A DNA stretch of 64,000 nt from Microlunatus sagamiharensis (GCF_900105785.1 NZ_LT629799.1:186001-250000), one strand, 5' to 3'; numbered from the stretch's first letter, positions 47,282 to 57,725 are shown. A program made the numbers and translations. Notes: generated from the sequence alone by a model not told the origin.

Positions 47282-48469
47282 ATGGACCTGTTCGAGTACC
47301 AGGCGCGCGACATCTTCGAGGCCCACGGGGTCCCGGTGCTGCGCGGCATCACCGCCACGACCCCCGAGCAGGCGGTCGAGGCGGCGCGCCAGCTCGGCAC
47401 CCCCGTCGTGGTCGTCAAGGCGCAGGTGAAGACGGGCGGTCGAGGCAAGGCGGGCGGCGTCAAGCTCGCGAAGAGCCCGGAGGAGGCCGGCGAGCGCGCC
47501 GCCGAGATCCTGGGCATGGACATCAAGGGCCTGACCGTCGAGACCGTCATGGTCACCGAGGGCGCCGACATCGGCGAGGAGTACTACTTCTCCCTGCTGC
47601 TCGACCGGGCCAACCGCCGCTACCTCGCCATGGCGTCCAAGGAGGGCGGCATGGAGATCGAGCAGCTCGCCGTCGAGCGCCCCGACGCGCTGGCCCGCGT
47701 GGCCGTCGACCCGCAGGTCGGCATCGACGCGGCGAAGGCCGACGAGATCGTGCGCGAGGCCGGCTTCGACGCGGAGGTCGCGCCCAAGGTCGCCGCGGTG
47801 CTGCAGCAGCTCGGCAAGGTCTACGAGGCCGAGGACGCCACCCTGGTCGAGGTGAACCCGCTGATCCTCACCGGCTCCGGCGACATCGTCGCCCTCGACG
47901 GCAAGGTCTCCCTCGACGAGAACGCGGCCTTCCGCCACGCCGACCACGCCTCGCTCTCCGACACCTCCGCGGAGGACCCGCTGGAGGCGGCGGCCAAGGC
48001 CAAGGGCCTCAACTACGTCAAGCTCGACGGCTCCGTGGGCATCATCGGCAACGGCGCGGGTCTCGTGATGAGCACGCTGGACGTCGTCGCGTACGCCGGC
48101 GAGGGGCTGCCCGGCACGCCGAAGCCCGCGAACTTCCTCGACATCGGCGGCGGCGCGAGCGCCGAGGTCATGGCCAACGGCCTCGAGATCATCCTCGGCG
48201 ACACCCAGGTGAAGAGCGTCTTCGTCAACGTCTTCGGCGGCATCACCGCCTGCGACGCGGTGGCCAACGGCATCGTGCAGGCCTTCTCGCTGCTCGAGGG
48301 CCGCGGCGAGCCGGTGACCAAGCCGGTCGTCGTCCGCCTCGACGGCAACAACGCCGAGCTCGGCCGGCGGATCCTCACCGACGCCGGCCTGCCCGGCCTC
48401 GAGCAGGTCGACACGATGGACGGCGCCGCCGCCCGGGCCGCCGAGCTCGCAGCCCAGCCGGCCGCCTGA
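47282..48469 (+). CDS. sucC: Succinyl-CoA synthetase beta subunit
   Basis: A 395-residue ATP-grasp protein: [48 protein letters not shown] and [18 protein letters not shown]...[11 protein letters not shown]. It joins succinate and CoA with ATP or GTP and forms an alpha-beta complex with SucD. AGGAGG lies 7 bases before the ATG. sucD follows after 36 bases. Confidence 0.97.
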   Translation: MDLFEYQARDIFEAHGVPVLRGITATTPEQAVEAARQLGTPVVVVKAQVKTGGRGKAGGVKLAKSPEEAGERAAEILGMDIKGLTVETVMVTEGADIGEEYYFSLLLDRANRRYLAMASKEGGMEIEQLAVERPDALARVAVDPQVGIDAAKADEIVREAGFDAEVAPKVAAVLQQLGKVYEAEDATLVEVNPLILTGSGDIVALDGKVSLDENAAFRHADHASLSDTSAEDPLEAAAKAKGLNYVKLDGSVGIIGNGAGLVMSTLDVVAYAGEGLPGTPKPANFLDIGGGASAEVMANGLEIILGDTQVKSVFVNVFGGITACDAVANGIVQAFSLLEGRGEPVTKPVVVRLDGNNAELGRRILTDAGLPGLEQVDTMDGAAARAAELAAQPAA

Positions 48470-48505
48470 GCCCCGGACGAGACGAACACAGGAGCACACG
48501 AACAG

Positions 48506-49387
48506 ATGTCGATCTTCCTCACCAAGGACAGCAAGGTCATCGTCCAGGGCATGACCGGCTCGGAGGGGCGCAAGCACACCGCGCGCATGCTCGCCTCCGG
48601 CACCAACATCGTCGGCGGCGTCACGCCGGGCAAGGGCGGCCAGAGCGTCGACTTCGACGACAGGTCGGTCCCGGTCTTCGGCTCGGTCGGCGAGGCCATC
48701 GAGGCCACGGGCGCGGACGTCACCGTGATCTTCGTCCCGGCGAAGTTCACCAAGGGCGCGGTGGTCGAGGCCATCGAGGCCGAGATCCCCCTGGCCGTCG
48801 TCATCACCGAGGGCGTCCCGGTCAAGGACAGCGCCGAGTTCTTCGCGCTGTCGCAGGGCTCCAAGACCCGCCTCATCGGCCCGAACTGCCCCGGGCTCAT
48901 CTCGCCCGGGCAGTCCAACGCCGGCATCATCCCGGCCGACATCACGCCGCCCGGGCGGATCGGCCTGGTCAGCAAGTCGGGCACGCTGACCTACCAGATG
49001 ATGTACGAGCTGCGCGACATCGGCTTCTCCTCCGCCGTCGGCATCGGCGGCGACCCGGTCATCGGGACGACGCACATCGACGCGCTCGCCGCCTTCCAGG
49101 CCGACCCCGACACCGACGCGATCGTCATGATCGGCGAGATCGGCGGCGACGCCGAGGAGCGCGCGGCCGAGTTCATCCTCGCCAACGTCACCAAGCCGGT
49201 CGTCGGCTACGTCGCCGGCTTCACCGCGCCCGAGGGCAAGACCATGGGCCACGCCGGGGCGATCGTGTCCGGCGGCGCCGGCACCGCGGCCGGCAAGCAG
49301 GAGGCCCTCGAGGCCGCCGGCGTGAAGGTCGGCAAGACGCCGAGCGAGACCGCACGGCTGATGCGGGAGATCGTCAAGGGCCTCTAG
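48506..49387 (+). CDS. sucD: Succinyl-CoA synthetase alpha subunit
   Basis: A 293-residue protein: [56 protein letters not shown] and [28 protein letters not shown], whose His is phosphorylated in the reaction. It binds CoA and works with SucC in the TCA cycle. It ends 36 bases before a 27-bp hairpin. Confidence 0.97.
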   Translation: MSIFLTKDSKVIVQGMTGSEGRKHTARMLASGTNIVGGVTPGKGGQSVDFDDRSVPVFGSVGEAIEATGADVTVIFVPAKFTKGAVVEAIEAEIPLAVVITEGVPVKDSAEFFALSQGSKTRLIGPNCPGLISPGQSNAGIIPADITPPGRIGLVSKSGTLTYQMMYELRDIGFSSAVGIGGDPVIGTTHIDALAAFQADPDTDAIVMIGEIGGDAEERAAEFILANVTKPVVGYVAGFTAPEGKTMGHAGAIVSGGAGTAAGKQEALEAAGVKVGKTPSETARLMREIVKGL

Positions 49388-49423
49388 CCCTCCCGGGCCC
49401 CAGGGCCCGTTCCAGCACGCCGC

Positions 49424-49482
49424 GAGACGCCGGCGGACGACAGCCCCGGACCAGCTCCGGGGCTGTCGTCCGCCGGCGTCTC
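49424..49482. terminator. Perfect 27-bp hairpin after sucD
   Basis: The two 27-base arms (49424-49450 and 49456-49482; outer bases GAGACGCCGG/CCGGCGTCTC) pair without a mismatch around a five-base loop CCAGC. It is the longest perfect stem in the window. There is no T-tract, and it lies 66 bases before the next start. Confidence 0.85.
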
Positions 49483-49548
49483 CTGCGTCCGGGGCAGGGC
49501 GGGGCAGCACGGGGCATCCTGTCGGAGGTCCCGGGTAGAAGTTCTGCC

Positions 49549-50781
49549 GTGCCTCTTCTCCCCGCGCCCCCGTCCACCGTCGACGGCGCGAGCCTGGGCG
49601 ACGTCGAGGCCTGGGTCGCGCAGCACCTCGGCGACCTGACGCTGGAGGGGCCCGACGGTGTCCGGGCGGGCGGGTTCGACGGCGGGCAGTCGGCGGCCGA
49701 CGCCGCGCTCGCCACGCTGGACATCAGCGGCTACGCGAACACCCGCAGCACCGTGCTCCCGGAGGAGCGGCGGGGAGCCAGCCGGCTGTCGCCGTACATC
49801 CGCCACGGGCTGCTCCTGCTGCCGCAGGTGTCGGCCGCGGTCGCCGACGCCCCCTCCTTCGACCGCAAGCGCTTCCGCGACGAGCTGCTCTGGCAGGAGT
49901 ACGCCCGGCACGTGTACGCCCGTCTCGGGCGGCGGTTCCGCCGGGCGCTGCGCAACGAGTCGCCGGCCGAGGGGCGGGCCACGTGGCACCGGCCGGGGTG
50001 GGACCCAGAGATGGCGTGCATGGACTTCGTCACCGACGAGCTCCACGGGCAGGGCTGGGTGGTCAACCAGACGCGCATGTGGCTCGCCTCGCAGTGGGCG
50101 GTCCGCGCGGGGCTCGACTGGCGCGAGGGCGAGCAGGCGATGTTCGTCCACCTGCTCGACGGCTCGCGCGCGGCCAACGGCCTCGGCTGGCAGTGGACGG
50201 TCGGCGCCGGCAGCACCAAGGCGTACGGGTTCAGCCGCTGGCAGGTGCAGAAGCGGGCCCCGCAGCTCTGCCGCCGCTGCCCGCTGCGCGACGCCTGCCC
50301 GATCCAGGAGTGGCCCGACGTCCGCCTCCAGCGCGTCGACGACCGGGCCGACCTGGCGCGCGGGCCGATCCCGGCCGGGCCGGAGGAGGTCGAGGGTGAG
50401 GGCGGCGACGCCGTCTGGCTGACCGCCGAGTCGCTCGGTGACGCCGACCCGGCGCTGGCCGCCGACGACGACCGGCCCGCCGTGTTCGTCTTCGACGAGC
50501 CGCTGCTGGCCACGCTGCGGCTCTCGGGCAAGCGGCTGGTCTTCCTGGCCCAGACCCTCGGCGAGCTCGCCGCCCGCCGTCCGCTCGAGGTGCGCCGCGG
50601 CGAGGTCGTCACCGAGCTCGAGGGGCGTCGCCTGGCCGCGACCTGGACGCCCGTGCCCGGCTGGCAGCAGCGTGCCGCCCGCCTGCAGCCCGTCGAGGTC
50701 CACCCGTGGCCGTGGCTCGTCCGGCCCCGCCCGGCGGGGATCGGCAGCTACTCCGCCTGGCGGCGGGACCTCAAGGTCTGA
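49549..50781 (+). CDS. Photolyase/cryptochrome-like FAD protein with swapped domain order
   Basis: A 410-residue protein. Residues ~40-235 are a photolyase FAD-binding domain: GASRLSPYIRHGLL, LLWQEYARHVYARLG, VTDELHGQGWVVNQTRMWLAS and GLGWQWTVGAGSTKAYGF. CRRCPLRDACPIQEW (Cys241, 244, 250) resembles the CxxC...CPfNxlYW motif of iron-sulfur photolyases, and Cys157 could be the fourth ligand. The alpha/beta domain normally at the N-terminus is missing there. A similar piece follows at ~288-360 (VWLTAESLGDADPALAA, AVFVFDEPLLATL, FLAQTLGELAARRPLEVRRG). Possibly repair or light sensing. The start GTG lies 7 bases after a TAGAAG box. Confidence 0.72.
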   Translation: MPLLPAPPSTVDGASLGDVEAWVAQHLGDLTLEGPDGVRAGGFDGGQSAADAALATLDISGYANTRSTVLPEERRGASRLSPYIRHGLLLLPQVSAAVADAPSFDRKRFRDELLWQEYARHVYARLGRRFRRALRNESPAEGRATWHRPGWDPEMACMDFVTDELHGQGWVVNQTRMWLASQWAVRAGLDWREGEQAMFVHLLDGSRAANGLGWQWTVGAGSTKAYGFSRWQVQKRAPQLCRRCPLRDACPIQEWPDVRLQRVDDRADLARGPIPAGPEEVEGEGGDAVWLTAESLGDADPALAADDDRPAVFVFDEPLLATLRLSGKRLVFLAQTLGELAARRPLEVRRGEVVTELEGRRLAATWTPVPGWQQRAARLQPVEVHPWPWLVRPRPAGIGSYSAWRRDLKV

Positions 50782-50823
50782 CGCCGCGCCTGCCGACCCG
50801 GGGCGACGACGCGGGAGCTGGCC

Positions 50824-52680
50824 TCAGCCCTGCTGCGTCAGACGCTGCACCCCGCGCACCGTGACCGTGTTCCACTCCTCGGAGCTGATGTCGAGGCCCT
50901 TCTGGGGGTTGAGGAACACGAAGGCCACCTTCGTGCCCGAGGAGGCGATGCCGACGCGGAAGCGGGTCGTGGTGCTGCCGGCCTTCTGCTCGACCTCGGT
51001 GGTCCAGCCGGCCACCGACGCACCGCCCTCGGCCACCCCGGTGACCTTGGTCGCCTTGTCGACGGTCGCGGTGAGCTTGCGCTCCTTGCAGCTGGCCCAG
51101 TCGTCCTTGATCTTCTCGACGAGCTTGGTCGCTGTCGCCTCGTCCTTGGCGGTCAGCACGATCTCGTTGAGCCCGAAGATGCCGGGCACGTCCTGGAGCA
51201 GGTAGACCCGTGAGCTCTTCTCGACCGCGGCCGTGGTGGACCAGTTCACCGACTCGCACTGCGAGCCCGTGAAGTCCTCGCTCGGCGCCTCGACGGGCGT
51301 GCCCACCCAGGGGGCCGGGCTCGAGCTGGCGGGCGGCAGGTCGCCGGTGGCGAAGAAGCCCGGCTCGTCCCCGCCGACGGGCGGCGGGGCGTCGGAGGTG
51401 CTCGGGCTGTCGGCGCAGGCGCCGCCGGCCGTCGCGCACTGCGCGCCGACGACCGAGGCGAGGCTGGCGGTCACGTTGTTGACGTTCAGGGCGTCCTTGC
51501 CCGGGGTCGAGGCGTCGACGACGTCGATCGCACGGCCGGTGCGGCTCACGACGACCCAGTGCTGGGTGGTCTGCCCGTCGGCGGCGGAGCGGACGGCGAC
51601 CGCGGTCGCCTCGTCCCCGACGCCCTGGAGGGCCCGGCCGGTGAAGATCCAGTCGCCGGTGACCGCGCAGGTGCCCATCGCCCTGGACGTGACGGAGAAG
51701 GCCTGCGTCGCGTCCTCGACGGTCGCGTACGCCTGCGCCACGTGCAGCACGGACGGTGCGTCGGACCCGTCCGCGGTGACGGTGCGGCTGAGGGTCTGCT
51801 GCGCGGTCGGGGCGCCCTCGAGCGGGTCGCTGCCGAGGCAGCTCGGACCCGTGCCGGCGGGCAACGGGCCACGGACGACCTCGCCGACCGTCCAGGTGCG
51901 CTTCGGCAGGATCGAGGTGGCCCCCTGCGCGGTGAGCATCGAGGAGTCGTCGAGCAGCGCGGCGGCGCTGGGCGTCGCGGCCGCGGAGCTGCTGGTGGTG
52001 CCGCCGGGGACGCCGTCGGCGCCGGGCTGCTGGTCGCTCACGCCGACCACGGCGTAGCCGACGCCCAGGCCGACCACCACGACGGCGGCCACGGCGCTGA
52101 CCAGCAGGGCCAGGCGGCCGCGGCGCCCGAGGCGGCGCGGGCGCTCGTCGAGGTCGTCGAGGTCGGGGTCGGTCACGGCGGCTCCCGCCCGGCCGTCGCG
52201 GCCCGTGGTGCGGGGGAGCAGGGTCGTCGCGTCCTCGTCGTCGGCCGGACGGGCGCGCGGGGTGAAGTTCAGCCGGCGGCTGCCGGTCGTGGGTCCCGAC
52301 GCGGGGTCGGCGGCCGGCGCGTCCGCGGCGCCCGGCTCGGTCGACGCCCCCGCGGGCTCGCCCTCGGAGGAAGCACCCTTCGGTGCGCTCGTCGCGGCCG
52401 GGGCGTCGGAGCCACCCGTCGGCGTACGCACGGTCGCGGCGTCCGCGTCGGCGGCGGCCTCGCGGAAGATCGGTCGGGCCTCGTCCTCGGTGAAGCGCCC
52501 CGGCGCCCCCGGGGCGGTGCTGCCGGCGCCCTCCGCGGCACCGTTCCCGGAGCCGGGCGTGCCGTCGCCGGAGCCTGTCCGCCCCGGCTCGGAGCCGCGC
52601 GGTGCCGAGGGTCCGGCGGGAGCCGGGTCCTCCCCGGGAGCGGCTCGGCGGGGGCTGTGCGGACTTCGGTCGTCGGCCAT
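50824..52680 (-). CDS. Membrane protein with two PknH-type sensor domains
   Basis: A 618-residue protein. A long disordered head of ~190 residues rich in Ala, Pro, Gly and Ser ends with a membrane segment near residue 200 (LALLVSAVAAVVVVGLGVGYAVVG). Outside are two similar parts: ~245-410 (LLDDSSMLTAQGATSILPKRTWTVGEVV...SCLGSD...TCAVTGDWIFTGRALQGVG) and ~440-618 (SEDFTGSQCESVNWSTTAAVEKSSRVYLLQDVPG...). Paired Cys in each suggest disulfides. They resemble the PknH extracellular sensor domain. There is no kinase domain, so the role is unknown. The ATG at 52680 is the natural start. Confidence 0.72.
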   Translation of the reverse strand: MADDRSPHSPRRAAPGEDPAPAGPSAPRGSEPGRTGSGDGTPGSGNGAAEGAGSTAPGAPGRFTEDEARPIFREAAADADAATVRTPTGGSDAPAATSAPKGASSEGEPAGASTEPGAADAPAADPASGPTTGSRRLNFTPRARPADDEDATTLLPRTTGRDGRAGAAVTDPDLDDLDERPRRLGRRGRLALLVSAVAAVVVVGLGVGYAVVGVSDQQPGADGVPGGTTSSSAAATPSAAALLDDSSMLTAQGATSILPKRTWTVGEVVRGPLPAGTGPSCLGSDPLEGAPTAQQTLSRTVTADGSDAPSVLHVAQAYATVEDATQAFSVTSRAMGTCAVTGDWIFTGRALQGVGDEATAVAVRSAADGQTTQHWVVVSRTGRAIDVVDASTPGKDALNVNNVTASLASVVGAQCATAGGACADSPSTSDAPPPVGGDEPGFFATGDLPPASSSPAPWVGTPVEAPSEDFTGSQCESVNWSTTAAVEKSSRVYLLQDVPGIFGLNEIVLTAKDEATATKLVEKIKDDWASCKERKLTATVDKATKVTGVAEGGASVAGWTTEVEQKAGSTTTRFRVGIASSGTKVAFVFLNPQKGLDISSEEWNTVTVRGVQRLTQQG

Positions 52681-52849
52681 GGGCGGGAACGTGCTCCTCG
52701 TGGCTCGTCGCGGGCACACCGCGTCGCCACGTCTCGACGGTGCTGGGCCCGGGCGTCGGTGGCCGCGGGCGGGGACCACCAAACTTTACCCCTGGTCGCG
52801 CGTGTCCCGCCCTCCTCGATGCGGGCCCGTGGGAAACGATGGGCCGGAC

Positions 52850-54187
52850 ATGGCTCAGCTCACCTCACCCCGTCGTCCGGACTCGCCCGAGCGGCACCGG
52901 CTCGTCCTGAAGGCGTCCGAGGCCGCCACGCCGGACGAGCGGGCCGAGGTCGACCCCGTCAGCTGGCCGGTGGCCGCGGTCGTCGGGGGTCTGACCACCG
53001 CCGCGGTCGGCTGGGTGCTCGTCACCGGCCTGGTGGTCTGCGGGTGGCTGATGGGCGACGACACCCGGCTGTCGGGCGCGATCGAGCTCGGCACCCGCCT
53101 GTGGCTGCTCGCCTGCGGCGTCCCGGTGCCGGTCGCCGGGCTGGACGTCACCCTCGTGCCCTGGGGCGTCACCGCGCTGAGCGCCGCCCTGCTGTGGCGC
53201 TTCGGCGGCTACGCCGTGCGCCGGGCGACCGACGAGCGCACCGGCCCGCTGGCCGTCGGGCTCGTCGTGGCGCTGGCGCACACGCTCCCCGTCCTCGCCG
53301 TCGCGGTCTTCCTCGGCGAGCCGTGGCGTGCCCCGGGCCGCTGGGCCGCCGTCGTCCTCCTCCTGCTGGTGGCGGCCTGGAGCGGTGCGGCGCACCGGTC
53401 GGGCCGCCCGGTCGGCTCGTCCTGGCCGGGCCCGCTCCGGTCCCTGCCCCGGGCGGTCGTCGGCGCCCAGCTCGTGCTCCTGATCGCGGGCGCCGGGGTC
53501 CTGGCCCTCGGCCTGGTGACCGGCTGGGACCGGGTCGTCGCGCTGACCTCCTCGCTCCAGGCCGGCACGTTCGGCACCATCCTGCTGGTGCTGCTGCAGC
53601 TCGCGCTGCTGCCGAACGCGCTCGTCTGGTCCGGCTCGTACGCCCTGGGCGCCGGCTTCAGCCTCGGCTCCGGCTCGGTGGTGGCTCCTGCCGCCACGTC
53701 CCTCGGCGTGCTCCCGGGCCTGCCCGTGCTGGGCGCCCTGCCGGCGGCGGGCCCAGGCAGCACGCTGCAGCTGTGGTGGCTCGTCTCCGGCGCCGTGGCC
53801 GGGGCCCTCGCCGCCTGGCTCGCCCTGCGCTCGGGCGCGCCCCGCCGCTTCGACGCGACGACGCTGGTCGGCGGGCTGGCCGGCGTCGCGGCGGCCCTCG
53901 TCTTCACCGGCGTCGCCTGGACCACCAGCGGCGACCTCGGCACCCTCCGCCTCACCGGTCTCGGCCCGCGCCTGCTGCCCCTGCTGGTCATGAGCACCAC
54001 CACGCTCGGGCTGTCGGGCATGGTCACCGGCGCCGTCGTCGGGGTCGTGCGCCACCTGCGTCGCGGGGACCGGCACGGGACCGAGGGGTCCGACGCGGAG
54101 CCGACCGTCCTCGTCGGCGGCACGCACCCCGGCGACCAGGACGGACCGGACGACGCCGAGGCGACCGAGGTGATCGAGGCGCGGTGA
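52850..54187 (+). CDS. perM: PerM-like cell division membrane protein (DUF6350)
   Basis: A 445-residue protein with about ten membrane segments (VAAVVGGLTTAAVGWVLVTGLVVCGWLMGDDTRLSGAIELGTRLWLLACGVPVPVAGLDVTLVPWG...). The GxxxW...HG-type pattern and the place just before purN match PerM (Rv0955) of mycobacteria, a divisome-stabilising protein. Its acidic C-terminal tail (DGPDDAEATEV) is cytoplasmic. ATG 52850 is preferred; a longer open frame starts far upstream in the antisense of the sensor-domain gene. Confidence 0.8.
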   Translation: MAQLTSPRRPDSPERHRLVLKASEAATPDERAEVDPVSWPVAAVVGGLTTAAVGWVLVTGLVVCGWLMGDDTRLSGAIELGTRLWLLACGVPVPVAGLDVTLVPWGVTALSAALLWRFGGYAVRRATDERTGPLAVGLVVALAHTLPVLAVAVFLGEPWRAPGRWAAVVLLLLVAAWSGAAHRSGRPVGSSWPGPLRSLPRAVVGAQLVLLIAGAGVLALGLVTGWDRVVALTSSLQAGTFGTILLVLLQLALLPNALVWSGSYALGAGFSLGSGSVVAPAATSLGVLPGLPVLGALPAAGPGSTLQLWWLVSGAVAGALAAWLALRSGAPRRFDATTLVGGLAGVAAALVFTGVAWTTSGDLGTLRLTGLGPRLLPLLVMSTTTLGLSGMVTGAVVGVVRHLRRGDRHGTEGSDAEPTVLVGGTHPGDQDGPDDAEATEVIEAR

Positions 54188-54213
54188 CCGGCGGCGCCCC
54201 CGGCGCCGCTCGG

Positions 54214-54226
54214 TAGGGTGGCGGCC
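54214..54226 (+). promoter_or_regulatory. -10 box for leaderless purN
   Basis: TAGGGT (54214-54219) ends 7 bases before GTG 54227. An upstream in-frame GTG at 54218 overlaps the box itself and so cannot be the start. Confidence 0.65.
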
Positions 54227-54886
54227 GTGCCGATGCCCGAGCCCGACCTCAGAGGTGGCTCGTCGGACCGACCGCCCAAGCGCCTCGTCGTCCTCCTGTC
54301 GGGTACCGGGACGCTGCTCCAGGCGCTGCTCGACGCCTGCGCCGACCCCGGCTACGGCGCCACCGTCGTCGCGGTCGGCTCCGACCGCGAGGGCGTCCTC
54401 GGCCTGGAGCGGGCGAGCGCGGCCGGGGCGGAGACGTTCGTCCACCCGCTCGTCGACCGGGAGCAGCGGGCCGCGTGGGACGCCGGGCTGGCCGACCTCG
54501 TGGCCGCGTACGAGCCTGACCTCGTCATCAGCGCCGGCTTCATGAAGCTCCTGGGGCCGGCCTTCCTCGAGCGGTTCGGCGGGCGCACGATCAACACCCA
54601 CCCGGCGCTGCTCCCAGCCTTCCCCGGGATGCACGGTCCCCGCGACGCGCTCGCGTACGGGGTGAGGTACACGGGGGCGACCGTCTTCCTCGTCGACGCC
54701 GGCGTCGACACCGGCGTCGTGCTCGACCAGGCCGTGGTGCCCGTCGAGGACGACGACACCGTCGAGACCCTGCACGAACGGATCAAGACCGCCGAGCGCG
54801 ACCTGCTCGTCACCACCACCCACACGCTGGTCACCCGCCCCTGGCGCGTGGTCGGCAGGAAGGTCCACCGGGACCCCCATGACTGA
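54227..54886 (+). CDS. purN: Phosphoribosylglycinamide formyltransferase
   Basis: A 219-residue folate-dependent formyltransferase: [100 protein letters not shown]. The catalytic Asn-His-Asp set ([12 protein letters not shown]) is present. It adds the formyl group to GAR in purine synthesis. The start is set by the TAGGGT box. It overlaps purH by 8 bases. Confidence 0.97.
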   Translation: MPMPEPDLRGGSSDRPPKRLVVLLSGTGTLLQALLDACADPGYGATVVAVGSDREGVLGLERASAAGAETFVHPLVDREQRAAWDAGLADLVAAYEPDLVISAGFMKLLGPAFLERFGGRTINTHPALLPAFPGMHGPRDALAYGVRYTGATVFLVDAGVDTGVVLDQAVVPVEDDDTVETLHERIKTAERDLLVTTTHTLVTRPWRVVGRKVHRDPHD

Positions 54887-56492
54887 CACCTCCGACACCC
54901 CCACCTCCGGCGCGGTCGCCGAGCGCATCCCCGTCCGGCGCGCGCTCGTCTCCGTCTACGACAAGACCGGCCTGGTCGACCTCGCCCGGGCGCTCGTCGA
55001 CGCGGGCGTGGAGATCGTCTCGACCGGCTCGACCGCGAAGACGATCGCCGGCGCCGGGCTGCCCGTGACCGCGGTGGAGGACGTGACCGGCTTCCCCGAG
55101 TGCCTCGACGGCCGGGTCAAGACGCTGCACCCCAAGGTCCACGCGGGCCTGCTCGCCGACCTCCGGCTCGAGACGCACCGCCGCCAGCTCGACGAGCTGG
55201 GCATCGCGCCCTTCCAGCTGCTGGTCAGCAACCTCTACCCGTTCACCCAGACCGTCGCCTCCGGCGCCTCGCCCGACGAGTGCGTCGAGCAGATCGACAT
55301 CGGCGGGCCGGCGATGGTGCGGGCGAGCGCCAAGAACCACCCGAGCGTCGCGGTCCTGACCTCCCCCGAGCAGTACGCCGAGCTGACGGCCGCGCTCGCC
55401 GACGGCGGGACCACCCTCGAGCAGCGCAAGCGCCTGGCCGCGGCGGCCTTCGTGCACACCGCGACCTACGACGTCGCGGTCGCGAGCTGGATGGGTTCGG
55501 TGCTCACCGGCTCCTCCGCCGGCGAGGACGGCGCCGCGGCCGACACGTTCCCGGCGTGGCTCGGGGCGACCTGGGACCTCGCGGCGTCGCTGCGCTACGG
55601 GGAGAACCCGCACCAGGCCGCCGCGCTCTACCTCGCCCCGGGCTCGGCCGGCACGCTCGCCGGCGCGCATCAGCTGCACGGCAAGGAGATGTCCTACAAC
55701 AACTACGTCGACGCCGACGCGGCCCGCCGGGCGGCGTACGACTTCGACTCCCCGGCCGTCGCGATCATCAAGCACGCCAACCCCTGCGGCATCGCCGTGG
55801 GCGCCGACGTGGCCGAGGCGCACCGCCGCGCGCACGCCTGCGACCCGGTGTCGGCCTTCGGCGGCGTCATCGCCACCAACGTCGAGGTCAGCGTGGCCAT
55901 GGCCGAGCAGGTGGCCGAGGTCTTCACCGAGGTGATCCTGGCCCCCGGCTACGAGGACGGCGCCGTCGAGGTGCTGGCCCGCAAGAAGAACATCCGCATC
56001 CTCGTCACCGACGCCCTCGCCGACGGCGGGACGGAGTTCCGTCGCATCGACGGCGGCCTGCTGCTGCAGGAGCGCGACACCGTCGACGCCGAGCACGACG
56101 GGCCGGCCGGCTGGACGCTGGCCTGCGGCGAGCCGGCCGACGAGGCCACGCTCGCCGACCTCGAGTTCGCCTGGAAGGCGTGCCGCTCGGTCAAGTCGAA
56201 CGCGATCCTGCTCGCCGCCGACGGCGCCTCGGTGGGCATCGGCATGGGCCAGGTCAACCGGGTGGACTCCAGCAGGCTCGCGGTCAGCCGCGCCGGGGAG
56301 CGCGCCGCGGGTTCCGTCGCGGCGTCCGACGCCTTCTTCCCCTTCCCCGACGGTCTGGAGATCCTGCTCGAGGCCGGGGTCCGGGCGGTCGTGCAGCCGG
56401 GCGGGTCGATGCGCGACGACGCCGTCGTCGAGGCCGCCCGCAAGGCCGGGGCGACGCTCTACCTGACCGGCGCCCGGCACTTCTACCATTGA
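54879..56492 (+). CDS. purH: AICAR formyltransferase/IMP cyclohydrolase
   Basis: A 537-residue bifunctional enzyme that makes IMP, the precursor that guaB uses. The N-terminal part [37 protein letters not shown]...[16 protein letters not shown] is the cyclohydrolase; [20 protein letters not shown] follows. The formyltransferase part shows [23 protein letters not shown] and [32 protein letters not shown]. The ATG overlaps the end of purN. Confidence 0.97.
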   Translation: MTDTSDTPTSGAVAERIPVRRALVSVYDKTGLVDLARALVDAGVEIVSTGSTAKTIAGAGLPVTAVEDVTGFPECLDGRVKTLHPKVHAGLLADLRLETHRRQLDELGIAPFQLLVSNLYPFTQTVASGASPDECVEQIDIGGPAMVRASAKNHPSVAVLTSPEQYAELTAALADGGTTLEQRKRLAAAAFVHTATYDVAVASWMGSVLTGSSAGEDGAAADTFPAWLGATWDLAASLRYGENPHQAAALYLAPGSAGTLAGAHQLHGKEMSYNNYVDADAARRAAYDFDSPAVAIIKHANPCGIAVGADVAEAHRRAHACDPVSAFGGVIATNVEVSVAMAEQVAEVFTEVILAPGYEDGAVEVLARKKNIRILVTDALADGGTEFRRIDGGLLLQERDTVDAEHDGPAGWTLACGEPADEATLADLEFAWKACRSVKSNAILLAADGASVGIGMGQVNRVDSSRLAVSRAGERAAGSVAASDAFFPFPDGLEILLEAGVRAVVQPGGSMRDDAVVEAARKAGATLYLTGARHFYH

Positions 56493-56559
56493 GCCCGCAC
56501 CGCTGAACCGCAGCCGTACGGCTCCCGCAGCAGACACCTCGTCGAGGAAGGCACGACCC

Positions 56560-57411
56560 ATGACCGCAGAGACGCTGGACGGCAAGGCGCTGGCCGCCAC
56601 CATCAAGGCCGAGCTCAAGGAGCGCGTGGCCGCCCTCGCCGAGCGCGGGATCGTGCCCGGGCTCGGCACGGTGCTGGTCGGCGACGACCCGGGCTCGCAC
56701 TCCTACGTGCGCGGCAAGCACCGCGACTGCGCGGAGGTGGGCATCGCCTCGATCCAGGTCGAGCTGCCGGCCTCGACGAGCGCCGCGGAGCTGGAGGGCC
56801 GGATCCGCGAGCTCAACGAGGACCCGGCCTGCACCGGCTTCATCGTGCAGCTCCCGCTGCCCGGCGCGCTCGACGACGCGTGGGCCCTGGAGCTCGTCGA
56901 CCCCGGCAAGGACGCCGACGGCCTCCACCCGGCCAACCTGGGCCGCCTGGTCCTCGGTGAGCCCGGCCCGCTGCCCTGCACGCCGCGGGGGATCGTCGAG
57001 CTGCTGCGCCGCAACGGCGTCGGCCTCAGCGGGGCCGAGGTCTGCGTGATCGGCCGCGGCACCACGGTGGGCCGTCCCCTCGGGCTGCTGCTCACCCGCA
57101 AGAGCGAGAACGCCACGGTCACGCTCTGCCACACCGGCACCGTCGACGTGGCCGAGCACACCCGACGCGCCGACATCGTCGTCGCGGCCGCCGGACGGCC
57201 GAGGATCGTCACCGCCGACATGGTCAAGCCGGGCGCGGTCTGCGTCGACGTGGGCATCACGCGCACCGAGGCCGGGCTGGTCGGCGACATCGACCCCAGC
57301 GTGCGCGAGGTGGCCTCGTGGATCGCCCCGGTCCCCGGCGGCGTGGGTCCGATGACCCGGGCAATGCTCCTGACGAACGTCGTCGAGCGCGCCGAGGCGC
57401 TCGCGGGGTGA
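56560..57411 (+). CDS. folD: Methylenetetrahydrofolate dehydrogenase/cyclohydrolase
   Basis: A 283-residue enzyme. [24 protein letters not shown] has the catalytic Lys region (usually YVxxKxK; here YVRGKHRDC), and [44 protein letters not shown] and [19 protein letters not shown] are typical FolD blocks. It makes 10-formyl-THF, which purN and purH consume. Upstream GAGGAAGG binding site. It overlaps the next gene as GTGA. Confidence 0.96.
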   Translation: MTAETLDGKALAATIKAELKERVAALAERGIVPGLGTVLVGDDPGSHSYVRGKHRDCAEVGIASIQVELPASTSAAELEGRIRELNEDPACTGFIVQLPLPGALDDAWALELVDPGKDADGLHPANLGRLVLGEPGPLPCTPRGIVELLRRNGVGLSGAEVCVIGRGTTVGRPLGLLLTRKSENATVTLCHTGTVDVAEHTRRADIVVAAAGRPRIVTADMVKPGAVCVDVGITRTEAGLVGDIDPSVREVASWIAPVPGGVGPMTRAMLLTNVVERAEALAG

Positions 57412-57725
57412 GCGGGCCCGGCACGCGTCCGCGCGACCCGGCCGGGGGAGGTCTCGTCCGGCCCCGGCGGCAGTGGCCGCTGCTGCTCGTCTCCGCGCTC
57501 GTGCTCGGCGGGGTCGTCGCGGCGCTGCTCGGGCCCGAGACCTGGCGGGCCGGCTGCATGGTCGTCGGCGGTGCGCTCGTCCTCGGTGCGCTGCTGCGGC
57601 TCGTGCTGAGCACCCGGCGCGCCGGGCTGCTGCGCGTGCGCAGCAAGGCCTTCGACGTCGGCGTCATGCTGCTCGCCGGCGGGGCCGTGCTGGTCCTGAG
57701 CGTGGTCGTGCCCGCCGGTCGGTGA
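57408..57725 (+). CDS. DUF3017 small membrane protein
   Basis: A 105-residue protein with three membrane segments ([59 protein letters not shown]) and the conserved [14 protein letters not shown], which marks DUF3017. The family nearly always follows folD in actinobacteria. Function unknown. Confidence 0.88.
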   Translation: MSGPGTRPRDPAGGGLVRPRRQWPLLLVSALVLGGVVAALLGPETWRAGCMVVGGALVLGALLRLVLSTRRAGLLRVRSKAFDVGVMLLAGGAVLVLSVVVPAGR

